Under the pieces are notes generated by a model, which had not been told where the DNA came from, did no database searches, and was given only the letters and a program-made list of their open reading frames with translations. Source: Chitinophagaceae bacterium (GTDB lineage: Bacteria > Bacteroidota > Bacteroidia > Chitinophagales > Chitinophagaceae). Taken from it: a DNA stretch of 64,000 nt. Position numbers and translations under genes: made by a program. The stretch spans positions 1-64,000 of the forward strand of contig CANFKC010000003.1 in NCBI GenBank assembly GCA_947447265.1. The letters run 5' to 3'. Below, piece by piece: positions 24,170 through 34,184 of this stretch (positions are counted from its first letter, which is position 1; the number at the start of each line of letters is the position of its first letter).

Positions 24170-24342
24170 GGTGTAAAGTTAGGAGTAATTAGGGCATGCC
24201 ACAAGTTAGCCAGTTGAAACAGCCAGCCCGGGCTGTTAATACCCTCTTCCTTTTGTCACACATTTGCCATTACTTTATTTCATGATGCCGGTCATCATTC
24301 GAAAAACAGGCCGGGTCTACCTTGCGGCAAATATCTGCTGCT

Positions 24343-25701
24343 ATGATAGATACGGGCCTTTTAAATAAATACAATGTACCGGTACCCAGGTATACCAGCT
24401 ATCCCACCGTTCCTTACTGGAATGATAGTATTGACATAAGCGAATGGACAGCTGATTTCCAGAATCAATTTAAAATTGAAAATACCAAAGACGGCATCAG
24501 CCTGTACATACACCTGCCGTTTTGCGAATCGTTATGCACCTATTGCGGATGCAATAAAAAAATAACTACCAATCATGGGGTGGAAGACGAATACATTGGC
24601 GCTATTTTAAAAGAATGGGCGCTGTATTTGCGGCTGATGAATGATAAGCCAGTAATAAGGGAAATACACCTGGGGGGCGGAACGCCTACCTTCTTTTCGC
24701 CTGTTAACCTGGAACGGTTGTTAAATACCATCATCAGTTCTGCTATCATTCATGATAAGCATGAATTCAGCCTGGAGGGCCATCCGAACAATACCACCGA
24801 AGCACATTTAAATACACTATTCGACATTGGTTTCAGGCGGGTAAGCTATGGCGTGCAGGATAATGACCCTGATGTGCAGCGCATTATTAACCGCATACAA
24901 CCATTTGAAAATGTGCAAAGGGCTACTGAGCTGGCCCGGGCTATTGGCTATACATCGGTTAATTTTGACCTGATTTATGGCTTGCCCTTGCAGGATACCG
25001 AACGCATGAGGCGCACATTATTGCAATCAATTTCACTGAGGCCCGACCGGGTTGCGTTTTACAGATATGCCCATGTGCCATGGACCAGCCGTGGACAGCG
25101 CCTTTTCGATGAAAACGACCTGCCGGATGCCGGCGAAAAAATGAAACTATACCAGCTTGGTAAGCAACTGTTTGCCGAAAATGGCTACTACGACATCGGG
25201 ATGGATCATTTTGCACTGCCGGGCGATGATTTGTATAAAGTGGCACAAAGCGGTACATTGCACCGCAATTTTATGGGGTATACCACCCACCGCACGGGCA
25301 TGCTGCTCGGGCTGGGGGTATCGGCAATAAGCGATACCGGCACGGCATATGCACAAAACGAAAAAACTATACAAGGCTATTACCAGCGAATTAATGCAGG
25401 GTTGCCCGCAGTACAAAAAGGGTATTTTCTTACCGACGAAGACCGCGCCTTCCGGCAGTACATACTGGACTTAAGCTGCCGCGGCAAAACAACAATGCGG
25501 TCAGCTCATGCCGGTTTGTTAGCGACCTACACTTTTCCCGAATTAAAAAAGCTGGAGAATGACGGATTGCTCACGCTAGCGGGCCTGCATGTAAGTGTAA
25601 CCGAGGCAGGCCGCCATTTTATACGCAACATCTGTAGCGCTTTCGATTTGCAGTTGCAGCGAAAAGCCAAAAGTGCCAGAACATTTAGTAATGCGGTGTA
25701 G
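24343..25701 (+). CDS. hemN: Oxygen-independent coproporphyrinogen III dehydrogenase HemN
   Basis: From the ATG at 24343 the protein has 452 residues. A TTG 21 bp upstream in frame is less likely. The radical-SAM cluster motif is C61xxxC65xxC68xC70 (CESLCTYCGC), the HemN-type with an extra cysteine. GGGTPTFF and the HemN-specific KYNVPVPRYTSYPTVPYW start support HemN over the shorter HemW. It converts coproporphyrinogen III to protoporphyrinogen IX without oxygen in haem synthesis, in the cytosol, using SAM. It seems monocistronic and ends at a shared hairpin. An FNR-type regulatory site was not seen. Confidence 0.92.
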   Translation: MIDTGLLNKYNVPVPRYTSYPTVPYWNDSIDISEWTADFQNQFKIENTKDGISLYIHLPFCESLCTYCGCNKKITTNHGVEDEYIGAILKEWALYLRLMNDKPVIREIHLGGGTPTFFSPVNLERLLNTIISSAIIHDKHEFSLEGHPNNTTEAHLNTLFDIGFRRVSYGVQDNDPDVQRIINRIQPFENVQRATELARAIGYTSVNFDLIYGLPLQDTERMRRTLLQSISLRPDRVAFYRYAHVPWTSRGQRLFDENDLPDAGEKMKLYQLGKQLFAENGYYDIGMDHFALPGDDLYKVAQSGTLHRNFMGYTTHRTGMLLGLGVSAISDTGTAYAQNEKTIQGYYQRINAGLPAVQKGYFLTDEDRAFRQYILDLSCRGKTTMRSAHAGLLATYTFPELKKLENDGLLTLAGLHVSVTEAGRHFIRNICSAFDLQLQRKAKSARTFSNAV

Positions 25702-25720
25702 TTGGCAATGAGCATAAAAA

Positions 25721-25744
25721 AACCGCCTTATCACTAAGGCGGTT
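25721..25744. terminator. Shared terminator between convergent genes
   Basis: Ten-bp arms AACCGCCTTA (25721-25730) and complement (25735-25744) with loop TCAC. On the minus strand it is followed by a T run, so it is a good terminator for the DUF4878 gene and may also stop hemN transcription. Confidence 0.8.
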
Positions 25745-25763
25745 GTATATCAATGTATCTTTT

Positions 25764-26270
25764 TTATTGTTGTTTGGCGGTGTCAGGTGCCATGGTTGTA
25801 GAATCGGCAGGGGCAGCGGGTGTAGTTGGTGCATCAACGGTTATGGTAGCGCCGCCATTGGCTGCAGGCTCACCTGAGTCGGTAGGTTTAAAATCAGATT
25901 TTGTAAACTGTACCAACCATTTATCGCTTTGTTTTACCAGTTTTAGTGGTGGCTCTTCCTGGTTGGGTGCGTTCGATGCGGTGAAGGTTACAGTCGCTTT
26001 ATCTCCCTCCGTTTTTACTGATTTTATATTAATAGTTACCTGCTTCGCTTTTTGCTTTGTAGAATCGGCAAGCGAACCGCTGAAACCCTGTATGGTTACC
26101 AACATAGCCTTGGTTTCTTCTGTTGATAGCTTCTTGGCCACATCATAGTCCTGGTGATAGAATGCAGTCAGCCAGTCTTTGGCAACAGCTTCGGGAGTGT
26201 TCTTGCTGCAACTGGTAAGCGAAACTACAGCCAGAACCAATAAGGAAAGGAAAATAATACCTTTTTTCAT
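25764..26270 (-). CDS. DUF4878-domain lipoprotein
   Basis: The 168-residue protein has a lipoprotein signal with C21 in VSLTSCSKN. The mature part begins TPEAVAKDWLTAFYHQDYDV, the usual opening of DUF4878, an NTF2/SnoaL-like fold of unknown function. The strands TINIKSVKTEGDKATVTFT and PLKLVKQSDKWLVQFTKSDF complete the fold near residue 130. A Pro/Ala/Thr-rich tail (about 131-168) follows, probably a flexible surface end. It is likely attached to the inner or outer membrane. Confidence 0.88.
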   Translation of the reverse strand: MKKGIIFLSLLVLAVVSLTSCSKNTPEAVAKDWLTAFYHQDYDVAKKLSTEETKAMLVTIQGFSGSLADSTKQKAKQVTINIKSVKTEGDKATVTFTASNAPNQEEPPLKLVKQSDKWLVQFTKSDFKPTDSGEPAANGGATITVDAPTTPAAPADSTTMAPDTAKQQ

Positions 26271-26369
26271 GCTAATTATGTTTGGGCTGCAAAGGTATTA
26301 TTATTAGTTCATTTAAATGAACGGGCATGCGGCAGCATGCATTTAAAATTACCATGCCGTACCCTTCAG

Positions 26370-27026
26370 CTACCGGTAACTAACCTTTGCCAGTATGGTG
26401 GCGTGTGGGTTAAGGTAAAGATCGTCAATGCCAATATAGGCTCGGCTATAACCATATGATTTCGGGATGTATGCGCTATCGTTTACCGCCCGCGAAACTG
26501 CCTTATAAACAAATTCGGAGCAATACAGTTCATTGTCAGTGGCCAGGTCGAACTTGGGGTCAAAAATGGGACGCAGTTTATAATAGTCATGTACTATTGT
26601 TGCGAAGCGGGCTATTACATCAGTTTGCATATCATAACGCACTGCCGCTATGCCCATATTCCTTTCCGGCGAAAAGAAGAATGTTACAGAATCACGGCGC
26701 AGCCTCTCTTCCGTATTGTCTTCCCCGCCTATGCAATGGTACACGAAAGGATAACCTTCTTCTATAACAACAATACCACAATGAGAGTACGATTTATCTT
26801 TCTGGTTAATGTTGGCAAGCATATAGCTGAATGGCCCGTTACCGGCCCGTAGTACAACATCGCCGGTTTTCAGTTGAGCAATAAGGGTATCCATTGCCCG
26901 TAGATTGTTCGCCTGGTCGGGAGGTTTCGGTATAGTTTTTGGCTGTGGACCGGAGCAACCCATGTATAAAATACAAAAGCACAAAATAAAGTATGACTTA
27001 AGCGTATGTTGTTTTGCCTGGTCCAT
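26370..27026 (-). CDS. YiiX/YebB-like permuted papain-fold lipoprotein
   Basis: The 218-residue protein starts with a signal whose likely lipobox is LYMGC, C24 being the lipid site. The permuted NlpC/P60 (YiiX-like) fold shows LKTGDVVLRAGNG, the histidine in YSHCGIVV (catalytic His, about 80-87), and the cysteine in ELYCSEFVYKA (catalytic Cys, about 166-176). Such enzymes act as cysteine peptidases, amidases or acyltransferases on cell-wall peptides or lipids. Substrate is unknown. It stands upstream of the DUF4878 lipoprotein gene with a 99-bp gap, so co-transcription is possible but not certain. Confidence 0.85.
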   Translation of the reverse strand: MDQAKQHTLKSYFILCFCILYMGCSGPQPKTIPKPPDQANNLRAMDTLIAQLKTGDVVLRAGNGPFSYMLANINQKDKSYSHCGIVVIEEGYPFVYHCIGGEDNTEERLRRDSVTFFFSPERNMGIAAVRYDMQTDVIARFATIVHDYYKLRPIFDPKFDLATDNELYCSEFVYKAVSRAVNDSAYIPKSYGYSRAYIGIDDLYLNPHATILAKVSYR

Positions 27027-27096
27027 TACTTTGTTTTGTGCTTTCCCTTGTACCTCTAAAAATGTTTGGCTAAAGCCGGATATTCTATTTTTTCGA

Positions 27097-27216
27097 CCAC
27101 GACTTAAAAGTCGTGGCTATTATTTCACGCGTAAAATAGCATTTTCACCCTTGGTTGTTGCGCCTCTTACATCTTGAATAAGCTGTAAAATGCGTCTTTG
27201 CGCCTTTGCGTGAAAC
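27097..27216 (+). repeat. Composite intergenic repeat, copy B
   Basis: A perfect hairpin (27097-27116, arms CCACGACTT/AAGTCGTGG) is followed after 40 bp by GTTGCGCCTCTTACATCTT (from 27157) and ends in TCTTTGCGCCTTTGCGTGAA. Parts and order match copy A at 21819-21931 in inverted orientation. The last 25 bp also match 51933-51960. Confidence 0.65.
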
Positions 27217-27254
27217 TGCTCTGCGCTATGCAACCCAATATTGTTTAATTGCCA

Positions 27255-28355
27255 TTATACGTTGAACCTGAAGTGCATTACGTCGCCATCACTAACTACG
27301 TATTCCTTGCCTTCAATACGCAGCTTACCACTTTCGCGGCAGGCAGCTTCGCTTTTATATTGCAGGTAGTCTTTATAAGCGATAACTTCTGCTTTAATAA
27401 ATCCTTTTTCAAAATCAGTATGGATAACGCTGGCCGCCTGTGGGGCCTTCCAACCTGCTTGTATCGTCCATGCGCGTACTTCCTGCACACCTGCGGTAAA
27501 ATAAGTAATAAGGTTAAGCAGTTTGTAAGTAGAACGGATCAACCTGTTCAGGCCTGGTTCGGTAAGTCCGTATTCTGCGAAAAAGAGTTCTTTATCTTCC
27601 AGCGCTTCCAGTTCGGTTATTTGTGCTTCAATAGAATTGTTCATCACAATAACCTGTGCACCCTCTTCAGTTGCTACCTTTACCAGTGCATCAGAATACT
27701 TGTTACCGGTTAAAAGTGCGGCCTCATCAACGTTGGCAACATATAATACCGGCTTTTCTGTAAGCAGGAAGATATCAGCAGTAGCATCTTTGTCTTCGCC
27801 TTCCAGTTGCAGGCCACGTATGTTTTTACCTTCATACAGGTGTTGCTTGCAGCGTTGCAATACTTCAAGCGCGCGTTTTGCTTTTGCATCGCCGGTTTTG
27901 GCCTGCTTTTCAATACGGGCAATTTTCTTTTCTACGCTATCCAGGTCTTTAAGCTGTAATTCGGTATCAATAATTTCTTTATCGCTTATAGGGTTAATAT
28001 CACCTTCTTCACGCAAAATATTTTCATCTTCAAAGCAGCGGATAACGTGTACAATAGCATCTACTTCGCGAATGTTGGCCAGGAATTTATTGCCGAGGCC
28101 TTCTCCCTTACTTGCGCCCTTAACCAGGCCTGCAATGTCAACAAACTCGATAGTGGTAGGCACTGTACGCTGAGGTTGTACCAGTTCAGCAAGTTTTGCC
28201 ATACGTTCGTCCGGCACTTCCACCTGGCCTACGTTTGGTTCAATAGTGCAAAAACGGTAATTAGATGCCTGCGCCTTTGCGCTATTGCTTACCGCGTTAA
28301 AAAGTGTTGATTTTCCTACATTGGGTAATCCTACTATCCCTGCCTGTAAAGCCAT
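27255..28355 (-). CDS. ychF: YchF/OLA1-family ATPase
   Basis: The 366-residue protein is a textbook YchF. The P-loop is GLPNVGKS (8-15), switch regions include IEFVDIAGLVKGASKGEGLG, and the family's non-canonical N-x-x-E type specificity motif (IVMNNSIEAQ) explains its preference for ATP over GTP. A coiled-coil hairpin covers about 125-185 and the C-terminal TGS domain starts near 280 (ITYFTAGVQEVRAWT). YchF binds the ribosome and helps control translation under stress. It ends 138 bp from copy B of the composite repeat and is monocistronic. Confidence 0.96.
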   Translation of the reverse strand: MALQAGIVGLPNVGKSTLFNAVSNSAKAQASNYRFCTIEPNVGQVEVPDERMAKLAELVQPQRTVPTTIEFVDIAGLVKGASKGEGLGNKFLANIREVDAIVHVIRCFEDENILREEGDINPISDKEIIDTELQLKDLDSVEKKIARIEKQAKTGDAKAKRALEVLQRCKQHLYEGKNIRGLQLEGEDKDATADIFLLTEKPVLYVANVDEAALLTGNKYSDALVKVATEEGAQVIVMNNSIEAQITELEALEDKELFFAEYGLTEPGLNRLIRSTYKLLNLITYFTAGVQEVRAWTIQAGWKAPQAASVIHTDFEKGFIKAEVIAYKDYLQYKSEAACRESGKLRIEGKEYVVSDGDVMHFRFNV

Positions 28356-28375
28356 GATTTCTTTAAAAATTTGCG

Positions 28376-28383
28376 CAAAGGTA
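28376..28383 (-). promoter_or_regulatory. -7 box of ychF
   Basis: TACCTTTG on the minus strand fits TAnnTTTG exactly and lies 20 bp before the ychF start codon at 28355. No clear -33 box was found. Confidence 0.45.
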
Positions 28384-28495
28384 ATGATATAATGGTCTGT
28401 ATGCTGATTTACCTGAGTGAAAGATTTTATATGAAGATATTAGCGGCTTGCAGAAGCTCGTCAAGATCTATCTAAACATAGCGCTCAATGGCTAT

Positions 28496-31225
28496 TTACC
28501 ACTTCACAAACCGCCTAACCACAGTGCCTTCCACACCCTTGAGATTAATAAAATACAGCCCTGATGGCAATGCCTTAATATTTACCGGTGTAAGTCTATT
28601 ATTGATAGTGTTGGCCAGCACTACACTTCCCACGCTGTTGGTAATGGTGTATGATGCTATAGCCATCCCATCTGTTTCAACATTTAGCACATCATAAGCT
28701 GGGTTCGGATAAACCCGGGGACTGCTAACCGCCAATTGAATACTGCCAACTGAAACAGGTGGACAACCAATCCCGTTAGTTACCTGGTTGGTCATTACAA
28801 CATCATTAATATCAAAGTAAATTCCTGCACGGTTTTTAATGTCGGTGCCGTTTGGCAGGCCCGGTATGGTGTTGATGGTATAAATAACCGCGCCGTCGCA
28901 TTGGCCGTGGTGTGAGCTGTCGAGAAGGTTTATTTTAGGGAAATCGAATTTTATAATGTTGTGGCCTGCAGCATCTTTTATTTTGGTTGTATACATTTCA
29001 TGCGAAGCCATTACAATGCGCATACTGTTTGCATCTACATAGGGTGATAATGTATCCATCACATAAATATTATGTGCAGTATCATTACCCGTATTTTCAA
29101 AATTGATGGTGTATTTCAGTTGTGTAGAGGCAGCGCCAGAAGCTATACAGCCTGCAGGTTTCACCCATATAGCATTAGGGTCGCAACCGGCGCGAACGGT
29201 GTCAATACTTGAGTCCGAATTATCTGACGTGTCCACATCACCCGTTTCCGGGTCTATGGTAACATAAGACTGTACAGTATCTCCTGGTGTAAGAAGCGCA
29301 CCTGGTACATATATCACATAGTGCATATGGCCTGGTCCTGAAAGTGTGGAGGAAAGCGCACCTATGTTCCAAACTATTGTGTTTGGGGTAATAGTTGTTG
29401 GGGTAGGGCTAACAAAGTCTGGTGTCCCGGAATACTTCATGCTGTGGTGTAAGGTAATGGTTCCTGTAACCGGCATGCAGTAGGCATTTTGAACATAGAT
29501 ATCACCTTGTTGGTCGAACGTACCTGTTATTGGGATTGCCGAGTTAACACTCAAATCGAAGCTGGAAGACGTGATACATTCCATGCCAACGTACTGAATT
29601 GGATTTGAAAATGTACTTATGCTCAAAGTATCGTAAAGGATGCCTGAAGATGGGCACGTAACGTGAAACCCCGCCGGAGCAGAAATGACTTTAAATGCGT
29701 AAACATCGCCCGAAGCTCCGAAAGCAGTATAATAAAAACCGCTGGTAGCCGAAATTGTATCTATCGCTACACTATTAGAATCAACTTCTACTAGCACAGG
29801 CTGTGAAGTAAATACATCTGAAGAGTCCTTTGCGCAATTGCTATTAGCATCAAAATAAAATTTAACTGAGAATGAATTGCATAAAATATGGTTGTAAGTA
29901 AATTGAAAAGAGTCAATAACCACACCTGCAGTATGAAGTACCTGCTTTACCGTGTAGGTGCCGTTATTCGCGTAAGGGTGGTTAATTATAGCTGCTCCGC
30001 TACCTGAAATTACTGAGCTGTCGATAGCACCATCACCAAAGTAGGTTTTTACATACATACTGGACGAATAGTGATTCGGAACCACTGTTAACTGCGGTCC
30101 ACTGCAATATTTATCAACAAAAATTTTAAAGCTGTCGGAAACATAGGTGGGGATATAATGAACCTTCCGGATAGAGCTATTCACATCGCCGTCGCATATA
30201 TAAATATCTCCCTGGGCATCTAATGCCAATGCATTGGGCGCATTTAACTGAGCCCCTGTGGCAGGTCCGCCATCGCCACCGTAGCCTGCGGAACCGGCAG
30301 TTCCGGCAATGGTGGAAATGATGCCGGATGTATTCACTTTGCGAATGCAATAGTTACTCCTGTCAGCAATAAAAATCTCTCCCATAGCATTAACAATAAC
30401 ACCCCTTACAGCGTTAAGTGCTGCCGCTGTTGCTGGTCCGCCGTCACCGCTATAACCGCCGCTTCCCGCTCCTGCAATTGTTGTAATGATACCAGAAGGC
30501 GCTATCTTCCTTACTACGCTCGCACTTCCATCGGTAACATACACGTTCCCCGAAAGGTCCGTAGCGACCGAGTTTACGTAGTTGAAAGTTGCGGCCGTCG
30601 CTGGTCCGCCATCGCCAGTGTATCCTGCGGCACCGGTTCCGGCATATGTGGTTATGATGCCTGATGTATTTACTTTTCTTACCCTGAAGTTATACCAGTC
30701 GGCTATGTAGATGTTACCTGCATTATCAATGGCTATTCCGTCGGGTTGGTTGAGCTTTGCTGCAGTTGCTGTACCTCCGTCACCCGAATAGCCACTCGTG
30801 CCATTCCCTGCAAGTGTTGTAATGATGCCCGATGCATCTACCTTCCTCACGCAATTATTATAACGGTCGGCTATATAAATATTTCCGCTACCGTCAACAA
30901 CAATACCAGTAGGCCCGTGCAGGCTTGCTGCGGTTGCAGGGCCGCCATCGCCACTATAACCAGTTGACCCGTTACCCGCAATGGTAGAGATAATTCCAGC
31001 CGTGTTCACGAAACGTATTCTGTTGTTTGAATTGTCGCTTATGTAAATATTTCCACTGACATCAACCGTAACACCAGATGTCCAGTAATTCAACTCAGCC
31101 GCTGTGGCCGCACCGCCATCACCGCTAAACCCAGCCGTACCGTTTCCGGCAACAGTCGTAATTGTTTGCGCTTGTAGTGCACTGGCCGAAACAACTGTCA
31201 GCAAAAGAAAAAGTAATTTTTTCAT
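28496..31225 (-). CDS. NHL-repeat T9SS-secreted protein (paralogue 1)
   Basis: The 909-residue protein has a signal peptide (MKKLLFLLLTVVSASALQAQ). Six NHL-type repeats fill about 20-350, each with a unit like GNGTSGYSGDGGTATAAKLN followed by GIAIDNAGNIYIADWYNFRV, which build a beta-propeller. A PKD-like domain follows (YFGDG near 390), then SdrD-B/DUF11-like domains (NTGNDTAHNIYVMDTLS near 740). The end is a T9SS type A sorting domain (VYPNPAYDVLNVE ... GLYFINLKG, last 75 residues). The protein should be exported by the Sec system, passed across the outer membrane by T9SS and fixed to or released from the surface. Role is probably binding or structural. Confidence 0.9.
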   Translation of the reverse strand: MKKLLFLLLTVVSASALQAQTITTVAGNGTAGFSGDGGAATAAELNYWTSGVTVDVSGNIYISDNSNNRIRFVNTAGIISTIAGNGSTGYSGDGGPATAASLHGPTGIVVDGSGNIYIADRYNNCVRKVDASGIITTLAGNGTSGYSGDGGTATAAKLNQPDGIAIDNAGNIYIADWYNFRVRKVNTSGIITTYAGTGAAGYTGDGGPATAATFNYVNSVATDLSGNVYVTDGSASVVRKIAPSGIITTIAGAGSGGYSGDGGPATAAALNAVRGVIVNAMGEIFIADRSNYCIRKVNTSGIISTIAGTAGSAGYGGDGGPATGAQLNAPNALALDAQGDIYICDGDVNSSIRKVHYIPTYVSDSFKIFVDKYCSGPQLTVVPNHYSSSMYVKTYFGDGAIDSSVISGSGAAIINHPYANNGTYTVKQVLHTAGVVIDSFQFTYNHILCNSFSVKFYFDANSNCAKDSSDVFTSQPVLVEVDSNSVAIDTISATSGFYYTAFGASGDVYAFKVISAPAGFHVTCPSSGILYDTLSISTFSNPIQYVGMECITSSSFDLSVNSAIPITGTFDQQGDIYVQNAYCMPVTGTITLHHSMKYSGTPDFVSPTPTTITPNTIVWNIGALSSTLSGPGHMHYVIYVPGALLTPGDTVQSYVTIDPETGDVDTSDNSDSSIDTVRAGCDPNAIWVKPAGCIASGAASTQLKYTINFENTGNDTAHNIYVMDTLSPYVDANSMRIVMASHEMYTTKIKDAAGHNIIKFDFPKINLLDSSHHGQCDGAVIYTINTIPGLPNGTDIKNRAGIYFDINDVVMTNQVTNGIGCPPVSVGSIQLAVSSPRVYPNPAYDVLNVETDGMAIASYTITNSVGSVVLANTINNRLTPVNIKALPSGLYFINLKGVEGTVVRRFVKW

Positions 31226-31265
31226 TGTCGGTTTTTAAAACGTTCGTTGTAAATCTATTACATGC

Positions 31266-33974
31266 CTACCACTTCACAAACCGCCTTACCACGGTCCCTT
31301 CCATACCCTTGAGGTTAATAAAATACAGGCCGGATGGCAATGCCTTTATATTTACCTGCGCAAGTTTAGTATTGATAGCATTAGTAAGCACCACACTGCC
31401 CACGCTGTTGGTTATGGTGTATGATGCTATAGCCGTACCTTCTGTTTCAACATTCAACACATCATAGGCCGGGTTCGGATAAACGTGTGGACTGCTAACT
31501 TTAAACTGCAAATTGCCTACTGAAGAAGGCCAGCAACCAATTACGTTATCTGCAGTATTTGTCATCACTACAGGATTCACATCGAAGTAGATGCCCGCGC
31601 GGTTATAGATGTGGTGACAGTCAGGCAATCCGGCTTTTGATTTGATTGTGTATGTAACCATGCCATCACAAAGACAATGGTGAGAACTATCGAGCAGGTT
31701 AATTACAGGGAAATCGAACTTAAGAATATTGTGCCCACCAGACTTCAATTTGGTAAGAAACATGGTGTGCGAAGCGGCTACAATGTTGTAGCTGGATATA
31801 TCTACATCATCAGAAAGCGTATCCATCACATAAATGTTGTGAGCTGTGTCGTTGCCTGTATTTTCGAAGTGGATAGTGTATTGCAGTTTTGTGCCTGACG
31901 TGGTATGGTAGGCGGGAGTTACTTCCATACTATTAGGGTCGTAACCTGCGCGCACGGTATCTACCCTAACTGCAATATTATTAGTAGTGTCGGCATCGCC
32001 GGTTGTTGGAATAATTGTAACTATGCTATTAGTCGTATCGCCAGGCAATAGATAACCTGAATATGCTTCAAGCCAGTAGTAAATATGCGCAAGCGAATCA
32101 GCCTGCCCAGTGAGAGCGGAAATATTCCAGGTGATGGAGGTAGCTGTGGTTGACGAAGGTGCAGGCGTGGCTGTAAAATAACTGTATCGCGAACTATGAG
32201 ATAATATTACTGTTCCGTTTGTGGGTGTACAGTAGTTATTAAAAGCGTAAATATTGCCATCCTGAGTGTGTACCCCGGTATGTACAGATCCAAAAAATAC
32301 ACCAAGATCAACGGCATGCGCGGAATCGCATGCAATACCCATGTAGTGCACAGGTTTGGTATAAACACTGGTAACTAAAGTATCGGATATAATCCCTGTT
32401 GACGGACAAGCAACATGGAAGCCGGTGGGAACAGATAAGATCCGAAAGCTATAGACATCTCCAGAATAACCGAATGCTCTGTAATAAAAACCGCTAGTGC
32501 TTGAAATCGTATCAATAGCGATACCATTGGAGTCAACTTCGGTAAGTATTGGCTGCGAAATCAGCGGTTCGCTTAAGTCCTTATTACAGTTGTTATCGTT
32601 GTCGTAATAAACTTGCACTGGAATAGTGCTGCAGAAAATATGTGTATAAGAAAATTGAAACGAATCAACTGCCGTTCCCGCGATAGAAAGCACCTGCTTT
32701 ATAGCGTACGTACCGCTGTTGTCATAAGTATGATTTAGTACCACAAACCCAACGCCACCATAGCCAAATGATACTGCGTTGGTTATACTTGTGCCATCGC
32801 CAAAATAAGTTTTAATAGTTGAAGATGCTGCATAGTGGTTGACTAATGTAGTTAGTTGTGGGCCACTACATAATTTATTTACCGAGATATCGAGGCTGTC
32901 GCTACCAAAGCCTGAAAAGAAGCCAAGCGGGTAGTCATTTATTTTTCTAACCTTGGAGTAGAGGTATGATGAAATATAGATGTTATTAACCCTGTCCACA
33001 TGTAAAAAGTCGTAGGACGTCATGTTTGTTGCTGTCGCGGGTACGCTATCAGCCACTGAGGATCCTCCGCCACCAATTATTTTTATTATCCCTGTAGCTA
33101 TATCCAGTTTTCTTATTGTTAGGGCCGCGTCTAACAATATGATGTTACCAGATGGATCAAAGTCGAAGTACTCGCCGCCAGCAGAATAATAGCTAGCTGC
33201 CGGGATACTGTCTGCCACTGAAGATCCGGTGCCGGTAAGCGTAGTAACTATTCCGGTCGTAGCATCTATTTTTCGTATACCGTGCGTGTATGACTCGACA
33301 TAGTAGACATTTCCTGCAGCATCAGCCCGCATAGACTGTGGTTGAGATATAGGTGCATTCGTTGCGGGTATACTGTCTGCCCATGATGATCCACCGCCAC
33401 CAATTGTATAGATTAGTCCAGTAGTTACATTTACTTTCTTAACTCTATTGTTCGAGGTATATACATATAGATTTCCCGGAGCATCAACTGCAATATCATA
33501 AAATGCCAGGCTTTCGGTAGTTGCAGGAACGCTATCGGACGTGGAGCTACCTCCGCCTGCCACAGTTGTTATGATACGCGTGGAAGCATCCACTTTGCGA
33601 ACGACCTGATTATTGTAATCTGCTATATACAAATTGTCGCTACCATCAATTGCTATATAGGCGGAACGATCAAAGGATGCAGCGGTTGCCGGGCCCCCAT
33701 CGCCGGTGTAGGTGTGATAACCGGTTCCGGCATAATTAGTTATTATACCCGTTCGTGCGTTTACTTTTCTCACTTTGCAATCATTAACAACAGATATGAA
33801 AAGATCTCCGTGAGAATCCGTACAGACCGATGAGATAGAATTCATGTAAGCACTGGTCGCAGGTATACTGTCGGCAGACGATGAACCCCCACCTGCATAA
33901 GTGTGTATATAGCCAGGTTGCGCAAAACAAAGAACAGGCAATATGCAAAAACACAAAAACAGGATTCTTTTCAT
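31266..33974 (-). CDS. NHL-repeat T9SS-secreted protein (paralogue 2)
   Basis: The 902-residue protein has the same build as its downstream neighbour: signal peptide, six propeller repeats, PKD-like domain, DUF11-like domains and T9SS type A tail. In five of the six repeats the GDGGPATAA turn is replaced by a DS(I/V)PAT turn, as in GGGGSSVADSVPATATN; only one repeat keeps GDGGPATAA. The last 70 residues are almost the same as in paralogue 1. The genes are 40 bp apart and probably share a transcript. They arose by tandem duplication, with the sorting tail kept more alike than the rest. Secreted surface protein; ligand unknown. Confidence 0.9.
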   Translation of the reverse strand: MKRILFLCFCILPVLCFAQPGYIHTYAGGGSSSADSIPATSAYMNSISSVCTDSHGDLFISVVNDCKVRKVNARTGIITNYAGTGYHTYTGDGGPATAASFDRSAYIAIDGSDNLYIADYNNQVVRKVDASTRIITTVAGGGSSTSDSVPATTESLAFYDIAVDAPGNLYVYTSNNRVKKVNVTTGLIYTIGGGGSSWADSIPATNAPISQPQSMRADAAGNVYYVESYTHGIRKIDATTGIVTTLTGTGSSVADSIPAASYYSAGGEYFDFDPSGNIILLDAALTIRKLDIATGIIKIIGGGGSSVADSVPATATNMTSYDFLHVDRVNNIYISSYLYSKVRKINDYPLGFFSGFGSDSLDISVNKLCSGPQLTTLVNHYAASSTIKTYFGDGTSITNAVSFGYGGVGFVVLNHTYDNSGTYAIKQVLSIAGTAVDSFQFSYTHIFCSTIPVQVYYDNDNNCNKDLSEPLISQPILTEVDSNGIAIDTISSTSGFYYRAFGYSGDVYSFRILSVPTGFHVACPSTGIISDTLVTSVYTKPVHYMGIACDSAHAVDLGVFFGSVHTGVHTQDGNIYAFNNYCTPTNGTVILSHSSRYSYFTATPAPSSTTATSITWNISALTGQADSLAHIYYWLEAYSGYLLPGDTTNSIVTIIPTTGDADTTNNIAVRVDTVRAGYDPNSMEVTPAYHTTSGTKLQYTIHFENTGNDTAHNIYVMDTLSDDVDISSYNIVAASHTMFLTKLKSGGHNILKFDFPVINLLDSSHHCLCDGMVTYTIKSKAGLPDCHHIYNRAGIYFDVNPVVMTNTADNVIGCWPSSVGNLQFKVSSPHVYPNPAYDVLNVETEGTAIASYTITNSVGSVVLTNAINTKLAQVNIKALPSGLYFINLKGMEGTVVRRFVKW

Positions 33975-34184
33975 ACGCTAATAATCAATAGAACAAAGAT
34001 AGTAAAAAATATAAATGCATTATTGAAAAGAGGTTTATGTTCAGCAAGGCGTTATAAGAGTGCGCTATTGACGGTTCTAATTCCATGTACCTTGCTCACG
34101 ACTGATTTTATAATACATACACTATTGTTTGGGCTTATTATCCCCTCATTTGTTATTTCTATCCGGTAGATTTTTTCAGAATGC

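Noticed and set aside
28496-33974. CRISPR array, suggested by regular repeats in the two large genes
   Set aside because: The repeats are in-frame, diverged and encode NHL propeller blades; there are no constant repeats with unique spacers.
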